Part shown: positions 14,099 through 21,902 of the stretch, piece after piece
Layout of the letters: every line of letters begins with the position of its first letter
How positions within the stretch are numbered: position 1 is the stretch's first letter
Assembly: GCA_030615365.1 (NCBI GenBank)
Contig: JAUWZM010000044.1
Span: forward strand, 1 to 21,902
Length of the DNA: 21,902 bases
Direction of reading: 5' to 3'
From: Candidatus Aerophobota bacterium
GTDB taxonomy: Bacteria > Aerophobota > Aerophobia > Aerophobales > B3-G15
Notes under the pieces: generated by a model
What the model was told of the DNA's origin: nothing
Database searches by the model: none
Seen by the model: only the letters and a program-made list of their open reading frames with translations
Translations under genes and position numbers: made by a program

Positions 14099-14255
14099 TT
14101 ATAAATTCTCTACAAAGGGAAAATATAAGCTCGCGTTTAATTTAAAACAAGAATTTTTTCCTTCAAGTTAACATCTGGCAAGAAAAAAACAAAAAGGTCA
14201 CCAAAAATTTGAACAAGTTTATATAGCTAAAAAAACAACTGAAAATTTGGTTCTT

Positions 14256-14344
14256 TAAGAACCGACAAAGGCAAATTACCCGTAAGGGTATGGCGCAAAG
14301 CCATGGGTCGTCGGAAGAGACGATCGCCAGGTTACCGAAGTTCT
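14256..14344 (+). promoter_or_regulatory. cyclic-di-GMP-I (GEMM) riboswitch, copy 2
   Basis: Core elements are AAAGGCAAATT, a stem with GTAA tetraloop (ACCCGTAAGGGT), GGCGCAAAGCC, a second stem GGGTCGTCGGAAGAGACGATC and CCAGGTTACCGAAG. P1 is AAGAAC (14256-14261) with GTTCTT (14339-14344). The P1 5' strand can instead join an upstream hairpin GGTTC (14248-14252)/GAACC (14258-14262), an alternative fold that could form part of the switch. It lies 160 nt behind the RHH gene with no clear promoter of its own, so both aptamers may be on one transcript. Confidence 0.92.
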
Positions 14345-14351
14345 TTGACGT

Positions 14352-14382
14352 AAAAGCCCATTCTGAGAAAAAAAATGGGCTT
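14352..14382 (+). terminator. hairpin terminator after GEMM copy 2
   Basis: AAAGCCCATT (14352-14361) pairs with AATGGGCTTT (14373-14382) around an A-rich loop. The T tract afterwards is broken (ACTATTTATT), so termination may be partial. It follows P1 by 7 nt without overlapping it. Confidence 0.6.
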
Positions 14383-14772
14383 TACTATTTATTAGTTAAG
14401 CCCACATCATAATTCTATTAGAGCTAATTTCGTTCCAAAAGTTCAACTTTCCCACATTTTCCAATTATTTCCACGAAAGGTACTTCCCAACGTGTAGCCA
14501 CGACTTTCAGATTCCACAAAATATACGCAGGTTAAATTCTGCAACGAGAAGGCGACTAAAGGCGGCCCTACCTGAATTTATATTCATTCACAAGAAAAGA
14601 CAATAGAACTTTCAAACTGTAAAGATTGCCGAAGTTTAAAAACTTTTCCAACACCCACTCCTAAAAAGAAACACTCTTTTTGCCAATAATCCTTAGGGGA
14701 AATATTTTACAGTTATTACTGTCCGATTTTAATTCAACTTGTTAAAAAAACAAAAACTAAGGAGGAAAATTA
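14383..14772. other. long leader or intergenic stretch before the protease gene
   Basis: There is no ORF with a ribosome site before 14773. It contains a GTAG-type REP remnant on the minus strand (GGCGACTAAAGGC at 14551-14563, CTAC at 14568-14571). A sequence near 14613-14640 (GATTGCCGAAGTTT) resembles an end of the dispersed repeat. A promoter candidate is listed separately. Confidence 0.5.
14680..14708 (+). promoter_or_regulatory. promoter candidate for the protease gene
   Basis: TTGCCA (14680-14685), 17-bp spacer, TATTTT (14703-14708). If used, it would bypass the second GEMM element and make the protease at least partly independent of c-di-GMP. Confidence 0.35.
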
Positions 14773-17346
14773 ATGATTGCAAAAAAGAAAATGAGAGTTT
14801 TAGGAATAGGGCTGTTAACAATAACTTTATTAGTTGTAATATGCAATACAAGTACAGGAAAGGGAAAACCTCTAACCAAGAAAAGCCCTCAAGAAGTGCC
14901 TGTTTTTGGACAAGATGTGCCGAATCTTGAATATGTGCCAGGTCAGATTCTGGTTAAATTTAGACCCTCAACCACCCGCAGTAAAATTCTTTCTACCAGT
15001 AGAAAACTCAAAACCAGTGTGATTAAAGAATACACTTTTCCTAACGGACTTGTAATTTGTCTTCTAACTTTACCTAAAGCAACGAGAGTGTCGGAGGCGG
15101 TGGATAAACTCAAAAAGGAGACTCTGGTGGAATATGCAGAGCCAGATTATAAAGTCCATATCTTTGGACAGGTAACCCCATTAAATATACCTAATGACCC
15201 ATATTTCAATGACCTTTGGGGTTTGCATAATACTGGTCAAACAGAAGGAACTCCTGATGCAGATATTGATACGGCTGAAGTCTGGGGCATTTGCAATGGA
15301 GGAGGGGAGGTAGTAATAGCCAATATAGATACAGGGATTGATATAAATCATCCTGACCTCGCCGCAAATATCTGGACTAACCCGGGTGAGATTCCCGGAA
15401 ATGGTATAGATGATGATGGAAATGGATATGTGGATGATATCCATGGCTGGGATTTTGTCAACGAAGATAATACCGTGTACGATGGAATTGATGACCATGG
15501 AACTCACACTGCAGGAATAATTGGAGCGGTGGGTAACAATGGGATTGGCGTCGTCGGTGTCAACTGGAATGTCAAGATAATGGCTTTAAAATTCATGGAG
15601 TATGGTTCAGGGTCTCTCAGTGATGCCATTGAAGCTTTTTCTTACGTAGCCAGGATGGAAGTCAAGATCACTAACAACAGCTGGGGCTCTATTGAAGGAT
15701 CCAGTCAGGCTCTGATGGATGCTATGGCAGCTTGTGATACTCTGCACGTATGTGCTGCTGGTAACTCCAGTATGGACAATGATGCCGGATATCCAAATTA
15801 TACCACTTATCCTGTTAGTTACCCCCTGAATAACATAATAGCCGTTGCTGCTACTGATCATGATGACCAGCTTGCTTATTTTTCTAACTGGGGTGTTACC
15901 ACGGTAGATCTTGCTGCTCCAGGAGTATCCATAAAATCGACTGTTCCAGGTAATCAGCGTAATCCTCCCTATGCATCATTTTCCGGAACTTCTATGGCTG
16001 CACCCCATGTGGTTGGAGTTGCTGGTCTTTTGATGACTGAGTTTCCAGAAAAATCCATATTAGAGATAAAGCAGATGATACTCGGGTCTGTGGATATTAA
16101 GAAAAATCTACAAGGTTTACTGCTAACTGGAGGAAGACTCAATGCCTACAGTGCTTTTTCGGAGACTGTTGCCCCTATCATTGATGAGATATCAGTTAGT
16201 CCCTCAGTAGGCCCACCTTCCTCTGCTGTATCTTTCACTGGCTCTGCCTATGATGCAGATGGCATTATTGTAGAACATCACTGGAATTTTGGAGATGGAG
16301 AAAGTAGCAGTGAGTGGGACCCCATCCACTACTACCAAGGAGTAGGAACGTATACTGCTACTCTCTTTGTCACTGACGATGACGGAGCAACTTCATGTCG
16401 GAGTATGATTGTCCGTGTAATGAATCCTGTCGACGTTCTTTTAATTGACGATGATGAAGGGAAAAATTACGAGACCTATTTTACCAATGCTTTAGACACT
16501 TGTGGGATATCCTACCAGATTTGGGATGTGCACGCTTTAGGCCCAGTGCTTTCTTTAACAGATTTCAGTTCATTGTGCAACGTCATTGTATGGAGTACCG
16601 GATCTGACTGGGATAATACCTTAAGTCTTGCTGACCAGGATAATCTTGCCAGCTACCTTGATGCAGGGGGGAAACTTTTTCTCTCCAGCCAGGATTTGGT
16701 CTGGAGTATCGAAGTAAACAGTTTTGTGAAAAACTATCTGCACGTATCAAGCGTGAATCAAGATATAGGAGTAAATAAAGCAGTAGGAATTGGTAGAGAT
16801 CCGGTAAGTGAAGGATTGAATATAAATTTAAATTACCCCTTCTCAGACTACGCCGACAAAATAGTTCCTGATGCATCAGCAGTGGGAATATTTACCAATG
16901 AATCGGGAGATTTCATAGCACTTCGATATGCTGGAAATTACAGACTGTTATTTTTTGCCTTTCCCTTCGAGGCCATACCTTCGGGAGAGACTGCACCTAA
17001 CAGCTCGGCGGAAGTTATGCAGAGGGTATACAACTGGTTGACAGAAGACTCATCTCCATCTTATGCTGTAGATTCTGAGGAAGAGACCCTTCCTGTGGTT
17101 TATCCCAATCCCTGCAGATCTAATCAAGAGCTTGTTCTCTCACAGGTAGATAATGAATCAAACATCATCATCTACACACTCAGGGCAGAAGAAGTTGTAA
17201 ACCTACGGGTTCCTGCGGGAGAAAATAAGCTTAAATGGGATCTTACCAACCAGAACGGAGAAAAAGTAGGAAGAGGAGTGTATATTTACCTTATTATCTC
17301 CCCTGAAGGGAGAAAATACACAGGAAAGGTAGCTATAATTAAATAA
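14773..17346 (+). CDS. secreted subtilisin-like (S8) protease with PKD domain and T9SS-like tail
   Basis: This 857-residue protein has a signal peptide (MRVLGIGLLTITLLVVIC). A propeptide domain (VPGQILVKFRP to VEYAEPDYKV, about 53-125) follows. The S8 catalytic domain has Asp186 (NIDTGID), His242 (DDHGTHTAG), oxyanion Asn331 (AAGNSS) and Ser407 (SGTSMAAPHV), so the site is complete. Residues 470-548 are a PKD domain (WNFGDGESSS). Residues 553-757 start VLLIDDDEGKNYETYF and resemble a glutamine-amidotransferase-like fold often found in secreted proteins. From 774, VVYPNPCRSNQ leads to a FlgD-like tail ending GVYIYLIISPEG and KVAIIK. It should be exported and attached at the surface. AAGGAGG precedes the ATG. 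A PorV-like gene follows after 17 nt. Confidence 0.9.
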   Translation: MIAKKKMRVLGIGLLTITLLVVICNTSTGKGKPLTKKSPQEVPVFGQDVPNLEYVPGQILVKFRPSTTRSKILSTSRKLKTSVIKEYTFPNGLVICLLTLPKATRVSEAVDKLKKETLVEYAEPDYKVHIFGQVTPLNIPNDPYFNDLWGLHNTGQTEGTPDADIDTAEVWGICNGGGEVVIANIDTGIDINHPDLAANIWTNPGEIPGNGIDDDGNGYVDDIHGWDFVNEDNTVYDGIDDHGTHTAGIIGAVGNNGIGVVGVNWNVKIMALKFMEYGSGSLSDAIEAFSYVARMEVKITNNSWGSIEGSSQALMDAMAACDTLHVCAAGNSSMDNDAGYPNYTTYPVSYPLNNIIAVAATDHDDQLAYFSNWGVTTVDLAAPGVSIKSTVPGNQRNPPYASFSGTSMAAPHVVGVAGLLMTEFPEKSILEIKQMILGSVDIKKNLQGLLLTGGRLNAYSAFSETVAPIIDEISVSPSVGPPSSAVSFTGSAYDADGIIVEHHWNFGDGESSSEWDPIHYYQGVGTYTATLFVTDDDGATSCRSMIVRVMNPVDVLLIDDDEGKNYETYFTNALDTCGISYQIWDVHALGPVLSLTDFSSLCNVIVWSTGSDWDNTLSLADQDNLASYLDAGGKLFLSSQDLVWSIEVNSFVKNYLHVSSVNQDIGVNKAVGIGRDPVSEGLNINLNYPFSDYADKIVPDASAVGIFTNESGDFIALRYAGNYRLLFFAFPFEAIPSGETAPNSSAEVMQRVYNWLTEDSSPSYAVDSEEETLPVVYPNPCRSNQELVLSQVDNESNIIIYTLRAEEVVNLRVPAGENKLKWDLTNQNGEKVGRGVYIYLIISPEGRKYTGKVAIIK

Positions 17347-17363
17347 ATTTTGAGGAGAAAATC

Positions 17364-18248
17364 ATGCAAAAAGCAGCTAAGTGTTTGATGGTACCCCTCC
17401 TACTGGTAGCTTTTGCTACTGCAGGAGAAACTAATGGTCCGGGAACTACTGGAGCAAGTTTTCTAAAGATAGAAATAGGGGCAAGGGCTGCAGCGATGGG
17501 AGGCGCCTTTACCGCTCTTGCCGATGATGCGACAGCCCTCTACTGGAATCCAGCTGGCCTTGCCCAGTTAAAAAAGGCCGAGTTTTCTGCTACCTACAAT
17601 TCCTGGTTTCAAGAGATAAGCCAGGGATATCTGAGCTTAACTTTTCCGTCTCCGGGGGGCACCTTTGCCCTGGGAGTAAACTATGTAGATATGGGAAAAA
17701 TGAAGGGTTATGATATAAGTGAAGGAGGTGATCCTGTATCTACAGGGGATTTCGGAGTCTCCGATATTCAGGCAAGCTTAGGCTATGCCTTTGGTGATAA
17801 GCTTATGTTTGGCATTTCCGGGGGAATGCTCCAGGATACTATTAAGGATAGCACCGAGACAGCTTTTCTGGGAACAATAGGGATTTTGTTTAAGCCAAAT
17901 TCAAATTTTTCCCTGGGAATATCTTACCAGAATCTGGGAAGTAAACTGGGAGAAAGCCCCTTACCTGCAGCACTTAGAGGAGGCCTTGCCGTAAAACTGG
18001 GCAATCTCACCTTATCCCTGGATGTAGTTTCACCCAACGATAACGATTCCTACTTCTGTGGGGGAGTAGAGTTTTCTTTGGGAAGTCTGATTGAGCTCAG
18101 AGGAGGATATACCAGCAACCAGGATATAGGAGAAGGTTATACTGCAGGAATCGGATTTAATACCTCTACATTGAGCGTGGACTATGCCTGCGTCACCTAC
18201 GGGGATCTGGGAAATACCCACAGAGTCTCCCTCGGTATGAAATGGTAA
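17364..18248 (+). CDS. PorV/PorQ-family outer-membrane protein, copy 2
   Basis: This 294-residue paralogue of the 12204 product shares NGPGTTGASFLKIEIGARAA, ADDATALYWNPAGLAQLKK and the late THRVSLGMKW strand. It has a signal peptide (LMVPLLLVAFATAG) and an aromatic final residue suited to barrel insertion. GAGGAG precedes the ATG, and the gap of 17 nt to the protease gene indicates co-transcription. By analogy with PorV it would deliver or hold the protease at the outer membrane (inference). It differs from copy 1 in the middle loops (for example the YDISEGGDPVS insertion), which is where cargo preference might reside. Confidence 0.86.
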   Translation: MQKAAKCLMVPLLLVAFATAGETNGPGTTGASFLKIEIGARAAAMGGAFTALADDATALYWNPAGLAQLKKAEFSATYNSWFQEISQGYLSLTFPSPGGTFALGVNYVDMGKMKGYDISEGGDPVSTGDFGVSDIQASLGYAFGDKLMFGISGGMLQDTIKDSTETAFLGTIGILFKPNSNFSLGISYQNLGSKLGESPLPAALRGGLAVKLGNLTLSLDVVSPNDNDSYFCGGVEFSLGSLIELRGGYTSNQDIGEGYTAGIGFNTSTLSVDYACVTYGDLGNTHRVSLGMKW

Positions 18249-18341
18249 TTTAGAGAAATAATGGCCTTTTTGTCAAGACCAAATGAATTTACAAAAATTA
18301 TAGGACATAATCAATTTTAGGGGCTCACTTCATCTATGCTT

Positions 18342-18377
18342 GTAGGTTGGGGATAGTCTAAAAACAGCTAACCCAAC
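18342..18377. repeat. GTAG-headed hairpin in the convergent gap 18249-18478
   Basis: GTAG (18342-18345) is followed by GTTGGG (18346-18351) and, 20 nt on, CCCAAC (18372-18377). It could act as a REP-like unit or as a bidirectional terminator, but no T run follows. Confidence 0.4.
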
Positions 18378-18478
18378 TCAGCCAGGATATAGTAACTACT
18401 ATTCTTTGTTGCAGATATAGGTCTTAAAGAAGATAAATCCATTGTCGGTTTTGCAAGGAATACCTGCGAGAGGATTAA

Positions 18479-21319
18479 TTAAAATATTCCTCCCACGCCC
18501 AAGAAAAACTTCCCTCTTTTTTCCTCATAATCAAGAGGCCAAGCCATCCCAAGCCGTAGGACCAGGGAGTACTTTCCAAAGGGAATCATCCTGAGACGAA
18601 GCTCTGCACCACAGGACCTTAAGAGATCCTGCACGTTCAACTCATTCCCTTTCCAGGTAGCACCCATACTGTAGAAAAGTGCTCCTCCCAAAGAATCAAG
18701 GTAAAAAACAGAGGAACCTCCTATTCTTTTTAGCCAGGTAAATCTATACTCTAAACTGGATAAGAAAAAATTTTCCCCTACCCTGTAACCCTCAGGATAT
18801 CCTGGTAAAGTTTCCATTCCTCCTAAAGAAAACAAAATCTTAGGAGAGGGTTGCTTATTTTCTACTCGCTCACCCAAAACCCTCAAGGCAAGACCACTTT
18901 TGTCTGACAATCTCCAGTAATTTCTAAAATCCATTGTATAGGCAGTGTACTCTAAATCACTTCCCCATCCTGAATCAGCCCATTCTGTAGAAAGGTAAAG
19001 AGTCTTTCCCCATCTGTTAAGCTCAGGCGCACTCACAGGAATCTGATGAGAATAACCAATCTCTACTTTTAAGGTGTTCACCTGACCATCGAAATGAACA
19101 GGATCATCGGAGGAAGAAAATAAAAAGGTAGAAAGATTCTGCAGATGAAAACTCACCCCTGTTTCAATCCCTTCATTGATGGCGTATAAAACGCCAAAAT
19201 TTTGCGCCTGTTTACTCAGGGGATAGTATCTTCCCTTAAATTTGCCGTAGCTTTTAATATGAAAGATATCAATCCAAAAAGTGGGGGTGAAGCTGCGGTT
19301 GATGTAAAGAAAATCATACTGAAAATCTTTACTCAGAGAAGTAGAAAAATAAAACTGATGTTTTTCTAATACATCAGAGGCATATCCTTCCAGGGAAAAA
19401 TAAGATTCTTGCTCAGCCAGAGAGAACCAGGGCAAAAGAAAGTGTATGTCAATCTTTGCCTGATAAGAATAATCCTTAAAATTAGCTGTTTCTTTTGGAT
19501 GATACCTGGCTACAAGCTTTAGTTTGCTGGAAAAAGGCTTCGCTTTTTTTCCCTTGAACTCGGAGGAAAAGAATAAAAACAGGGAGAATCTTCCTTCCTT
19601 GTATCCAGAAACAACTACTTTTTCGCCGTCTCCTGAGAAAGAAGGGGAAAACACCCCTCCTTTGACCTCTGTGTATTTTTTTAAATCTTTCCCAGTTGAA
19701 TCTACAGAGTAAAGATTGAATACTCTGTCTTCTCTATCAGAGATAAAGTAAATTTTATTCTCCAGGGGAGAAAAAACTGGACAACGATCATCAGCTTCAT
19801 CTAAGGTAAGAGGAATGAGAGTTTTATCCTTTAATTTTAAGAGATATACATCTCTTCTTCCCTGGCGAAAGGAGACAAAGGCAATTTGCTCTCCATCAGG
19901 GGAAAAATTTGGGGAGAAATTCTGGGCTAATCCGTCTTTATCCTCGGTAAGAGAAGAAAATTTATTGGTCTTGAAATCAAGCAGCCACAAATTGGAATTT
20001 CCCCCTTGCTTTTTTACAAAGACTAATCTTTCTCCGTCAGGGGAAAAGCAGGGTTCTGAAGCTCGCCCTCCATGGGTAATTCTTCTCTTTTCTCCGCTGG
20101 TAATATTTAAAATCCAGATATCAGATAAAAAAGCTCTTTTAGGAGAATAAAATTGAGTTTTAGAGTAAGCAATCATCTTCCCGTCAGGAGAGAATGAAAA
20201 AAAGGGATTCACTCCTCTTTCCAGTTTTTTTACCTTTTTTGTGGCTACCTGCATGAGATAAAGATCAAATAGAGCATAATCATAACCTCGATTGGAAACA
20301 AAAGCTATGCTTTCCCCTGAAGGAGAAAAACGGGGACATTGATTTCTCCTGCCTTGAAAGGTTAGTCTTCTTTGCGGGGTAAGAAAATGCTCATCTATTC
20401 TCTCGTTATTTTGGTATTTTTTAAAAATCCACTCTCGCCATTCTCGATAAAGAGTCAATGAATCCTTTCCCACTGCCTTTATGAAAGCCTCATCAAGATT
20501 TAAGAAGTTAGGAACAGGATAAAAAGCTCCTCCTCCTGACAGACTCAGCATCCCTATCAGTTGAAGTAAGGGTTGATTTCGAAGATCCTCAAAGATAACA
20601 GAAATTTTATCTTTCCCGTAGGTTTCAAAAATATAGCGAATAAAGCTATCCGATTGGTAATAACCAGAAGTTCTTCCCCATCCATCAAAGAAATAGAAAG
20701 CTCCCAGGTCTCCTTCAGACATTATTCTCTTCTGGTGAACCTGATCAGCAACCCACATCCTCTTAAACGAGGTCCACTGTTCTCCTTCGTATTGGGCCAG
20801 TCCCTCTATGAACCACATAGGCAAAACAAGGCTGGCTACCATTCGTCTCAAGGGAAACAAAGACTCATCAATAGCAGCAAAGCTAAGAGCATGAGTTAAC
20901 TCATGGGCAATAACTTCCCGTGGCCAGGACAGATTCCCTGAGGTCCGAGTGGGATCGGACTGAGCTTGGATAACTATCTTCCCGGTTAAAGTAGAGGTAT
21001 ACCCTCCTGTCGTATCATTATAATTCTCAATAACAATGGGAATCTTTTTTAAAGGACGATACCCTATATCTTGAGAGAGGGGAATGTAAACTTCCTCGGC
21101 AATTTGAGCAACCTCCCGGGCAAAATTTTCTTCCCCTTGATGATAATGGATAAGAAAGTGTTTCGTTTCAATTACTCTCCAGTTAAGCTCGGGATGATTG
21201 AATTGGGCGGCTGATAAAAATGGGAAAAGAAGGATGATGAAAGAAGTTACAATTATTACTCTCTTAAAAAGTGGTCTCACTCTTTGCAATGGGTAAATTT
21301 TTCTAAAAGTAAAGTTCAT
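18479..21319 (-). CDS. secreted gluzincin peptidase (MA-like) fused to PD40 propeller and C-terminal beta-barrel
   Basis: From ATG 21319 the protein has 946 residues. The signal segment is VIIVTSFIILLFPFLSAAQ. A peptidase MA-like domain carries His139-Glu140-x-x-His143 (AHELTHAL) and downstream Glu172 (WFIEGLAQYEG), the zinc-site pattern of gluzincins. Residues 345-630 hold about six PD40/TolB-type blades marked by FSPDGxxIAF and SNRG-like turns. The last 300 residues are rich in amphipathic strands and end FFLGVGGIF, consistent with a D15/BamA-like outer-membrane barrel. An in-frame ATG at 21445 is rejected because a good promoter overlaps it and the 42 extra residues do not look coding. It is monocistronic. 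The substrate is unknown. It would place a peptidase and propeller at the outer membrane (inference). Confidence 0.85.
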   Translation of the reverse strand: MNFTFRKIYPLQRVRPLFKRVIIVTSFIILLFPFLSAAQFNHPELNWRVIETKHFLIHYHQGEENFAREVAQIAEEVYIPLSQDIGYRPLKKIPIVIENYNDTTGGYTSTLTGKIVIQAQSDPTRTSGNLSWPREVIAHELTHALSFAAIDESLFPLRRMVASLVLPMWFIEGLAQYEGEQWTSFKRMWVADQVHQKRIMSEGDLGAFYFFDGWGRTSGYYQSDSFIRYIFETYGKDKISVIFEDLRNQPLLQLIGMLSLSGGGAFYPVPNFLNLDEAFIKAVGKDSLTLYREWREWIFKKYQNNERIDEHFLTPQRRLTFQGRRNQCPRFSPSGESIAFVSNRGYDYALFDLYLMQVATKKVKKLERGVNPFFSFSPDGKMIAYSKTQFYSPKRAFLSDIWILNITSGEKRRITHGGRASEPCFSPDGERLVFVKKQGGNSNLWLLDFKTNKFSSLTEDKDGLAQNFSPNFSPDGEQIAFVSFRQGRRDVYLLKLKDKTLIPLTLDEADDRCPVFSPLENKIYFISDREDRVFNLYSVDSTGKDLKKYTEVKGGVFSPSFSGDGEKVVVSGYKEGRFSLFLFFSSEFKGKKAKPFSSKLKLVARYHPKETANFKDYSYQAKIDIHFLLPWFSLAEQESYFSLEGYASDVLEKHQFYFSTSLSKDFQYDFLYINRSFTPTFWIDIFHIKSYGKFKGRYYPLSKQAQNFGVLYAINEGIETGVSFHLQNLSTFLFSSSDDPVHFDGQVNTLKVEIGYSHQIPVSAPELNRWGKTLYLSTEWADSGWGSDLEYTAYTMDFRNYWRLSDKSGLALRVLGERVENKQPSPKILFSLGGMETLPGYPEGYRVGENFFLSSLEYRFTWLKRIGGSSVFYLDSLGGALFYSMGATWKGNELNVQDLLRSCGAELRLRMIPFGKYSLVLRLGMAWPLDYEEKRGKFFLGVGGIF

Positions 21320-21416
21320 GAGTCTGGGTGCCCCTATGACAAATGTTTTTGGTGAAGAGTAAAATAGGATTCCCTTATAGTTAAGATAAAGAGAAAGCAA
21401 TCCAGTCTGGTATATT

Positions 21417-21445
21417 ATCCTACAGATAAAACAAGCGAATGTCAA
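21417..21445 (-). promoter_or_regulatory. promoter of the peptidase/propeller/barrel gene
   Basis: On the minus strand TTGACA (21440-21445) is followed after 17 bp by TAGGAT (21417-21422). The start point is near 21410, giving a leader of about 90 nt before ATG 21319. This supports the shorter start. Confidence 0.55.
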
Positions 21446-21473
21446 CTTAAATAAATATAGAAAATATAAAGCA

Positions 21474-21551
21474 GCCGATAAATCGGCAGGCTACAAAAAG
21501 CTGTAGCTGCCTGATTTATCAGGCGGGTTGTAGTTGCCCAATTTATTGGGC
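21474..21551. repeat. three adjacent REP-like hairpins with three stem types
   Basis: GCCGATAAATCGGC (21474-21487, followed by CTAC), GCCTGATTTATCAGGC (21509-21524, preceded by GTAG at 21503-21506) and GCCCAATTTATTGGGC (21536-21551, preceded by GTAG at 21530-21533) stand side by side. All three stem types also occur in the cluster at 8961-9155. Confidence 0.75.
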
Positions 21552-21673
21552 GAATTTAATGGACAAACCACAAAGAAACCACAAAATTTTATGTTAGGGG
21601 AGGGTGAAAGTATCTTCTGATAAGAGAAACTCAATAAAATGGAGGATATAAACTCTATAAAATAACTACCTAC

Positions 21674-21902
21674 TTATTTAAAGAAAAGGGCTAAAGAGAA
21701 ACGATGAGTATAATTAAGAGCCTCATTTTTCGCATAGGTATAATTAAAAGTTCCCATTGGCATCCCTTTTCCAGTTCCACCAAAATCAAATCCAATTCCA
21801 GCCGTCAGGTCACCTCTATCCGAACCTACGCGCAGGGCTATAGAATCAATAATTCTATACTCAACTCCAAAGTGAGGACCCCAGTAATCTCTTTGACTTT
21901 CA
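21674..21902 (-). CDS. C-terminal part of a third PorV/PorQ-like outer-membrane protein (partial)
   Basis: On the minus strand an open frame enters from beyond the window and ends at TAA 21674-21676. The visible 75 residues read RDYWGPHFGVEYRIIDSIAL, then a strand AGIGFDFGG, and end NYTHRFSLALFFK. This aligns with the ends of the two complete PorV-like proteins (GVEWNLTNFLALRAGY and DTHRFSLAYVF in the 12204 product). It is therefore probably another family member or a close barrel relative. The N-terminal signature lies outside the window. Confidence 0.6.
   Translation of the reverse strand, partial: ESQRDYWGPHFGVEYRIIDSIALRVGSDRGDLTAGIGFDFGGTGKGMPMGTFNYTYAKNEALNYTHRFSLALFFK

Noticed and set aside
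21320..21445. N-terminal extension of the peptidase/propeller protein to the ATG at 21445
   Set aside because: A good promoter overlaps the proposed start. The extension lacks protein-like features, whereas ATG 21319 gives a normal signal peptide.

Overview
The window reads as a chromosomal segment of an uncultivated diderm (outer-membrane) bacterium. The evidence is three PorV/PorQ-like outer-membrane proteins (one partial), two secreted proteins with FlgD-like C-terminal sorting tails of the type IX secretion (T9SS) kind, and a protein that appears to end in an outer-membrane barrel. The sequence is AT-rich, and all recognisable proteins are bacterial. T9SS-like tails paired with PorV-like proteins are typical of FCB-type and neighbouring candidate phyla. 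I cannot name the lineage from this sequence. No tRNA, rRNA, phage, CRISPR or transposase gene is visible.

Layout. Positions 1-5850 hold housekeeping genes: a possible broken gene end, 6-phosphofructokinase (+) with an unusual Gly at the canonical Mg-ATP Asp, a LacD-type aldolase (-) that overlaps it tail to tail by 4 bp, and dnaE (+). Positions 5851-7195 are a 1.3-kb non-coding stretch with a REP-like pair, three promoter-like modules including a local duplication, a candidate three-helix RNA, and a candidate attenuator. Positions 7196-12156 encode secreted beta-sandwich proteins: two relatives sharing a DYxTWAIxQ motif, a chaperone-like Ig protein, and a multi-Ig adhesin with a T9SS-like tail. 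A PorV-like gene follows at 12204-13094.

Positions 13498-14382 are a cyclic-di-GMP control region. A strong promoter leads to a c-di-GMP-I (GEMM) aptamer that is itself covered by a small ORF with a perfect Shine-Dalgarno. A second small ORF follows, then a 110-aa protein with a ribbon-helix-helix-like N-terminus and two 24-residue repeats resembling the c-di-GMP-binding MshEN motif. A second GEMM aptamer with a hairpin terminator comes next. Positions 14773-18248 hold a subtilisin-like protease with a T9SS-like tail, followed by a second PorV-like gene. On the minus strand are a peptidase MA/PD40/beta-barrel protein (18479-21319) and the 3' end of a third PorV-like gene (21674-21902).

Working model (inference): the segment from 7196 to 18248 is a cell-surface island. 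Two cargo-plus-PorV cassettes export an adhesin and a protease, and c-di-GMP, the signal for surface attachment, controls at least the regulator and possibly the protease. Most intergenic regions carry GTAG-headed hairpins of the REP type, whose stems vary with compensation while the loops keep TTTA.
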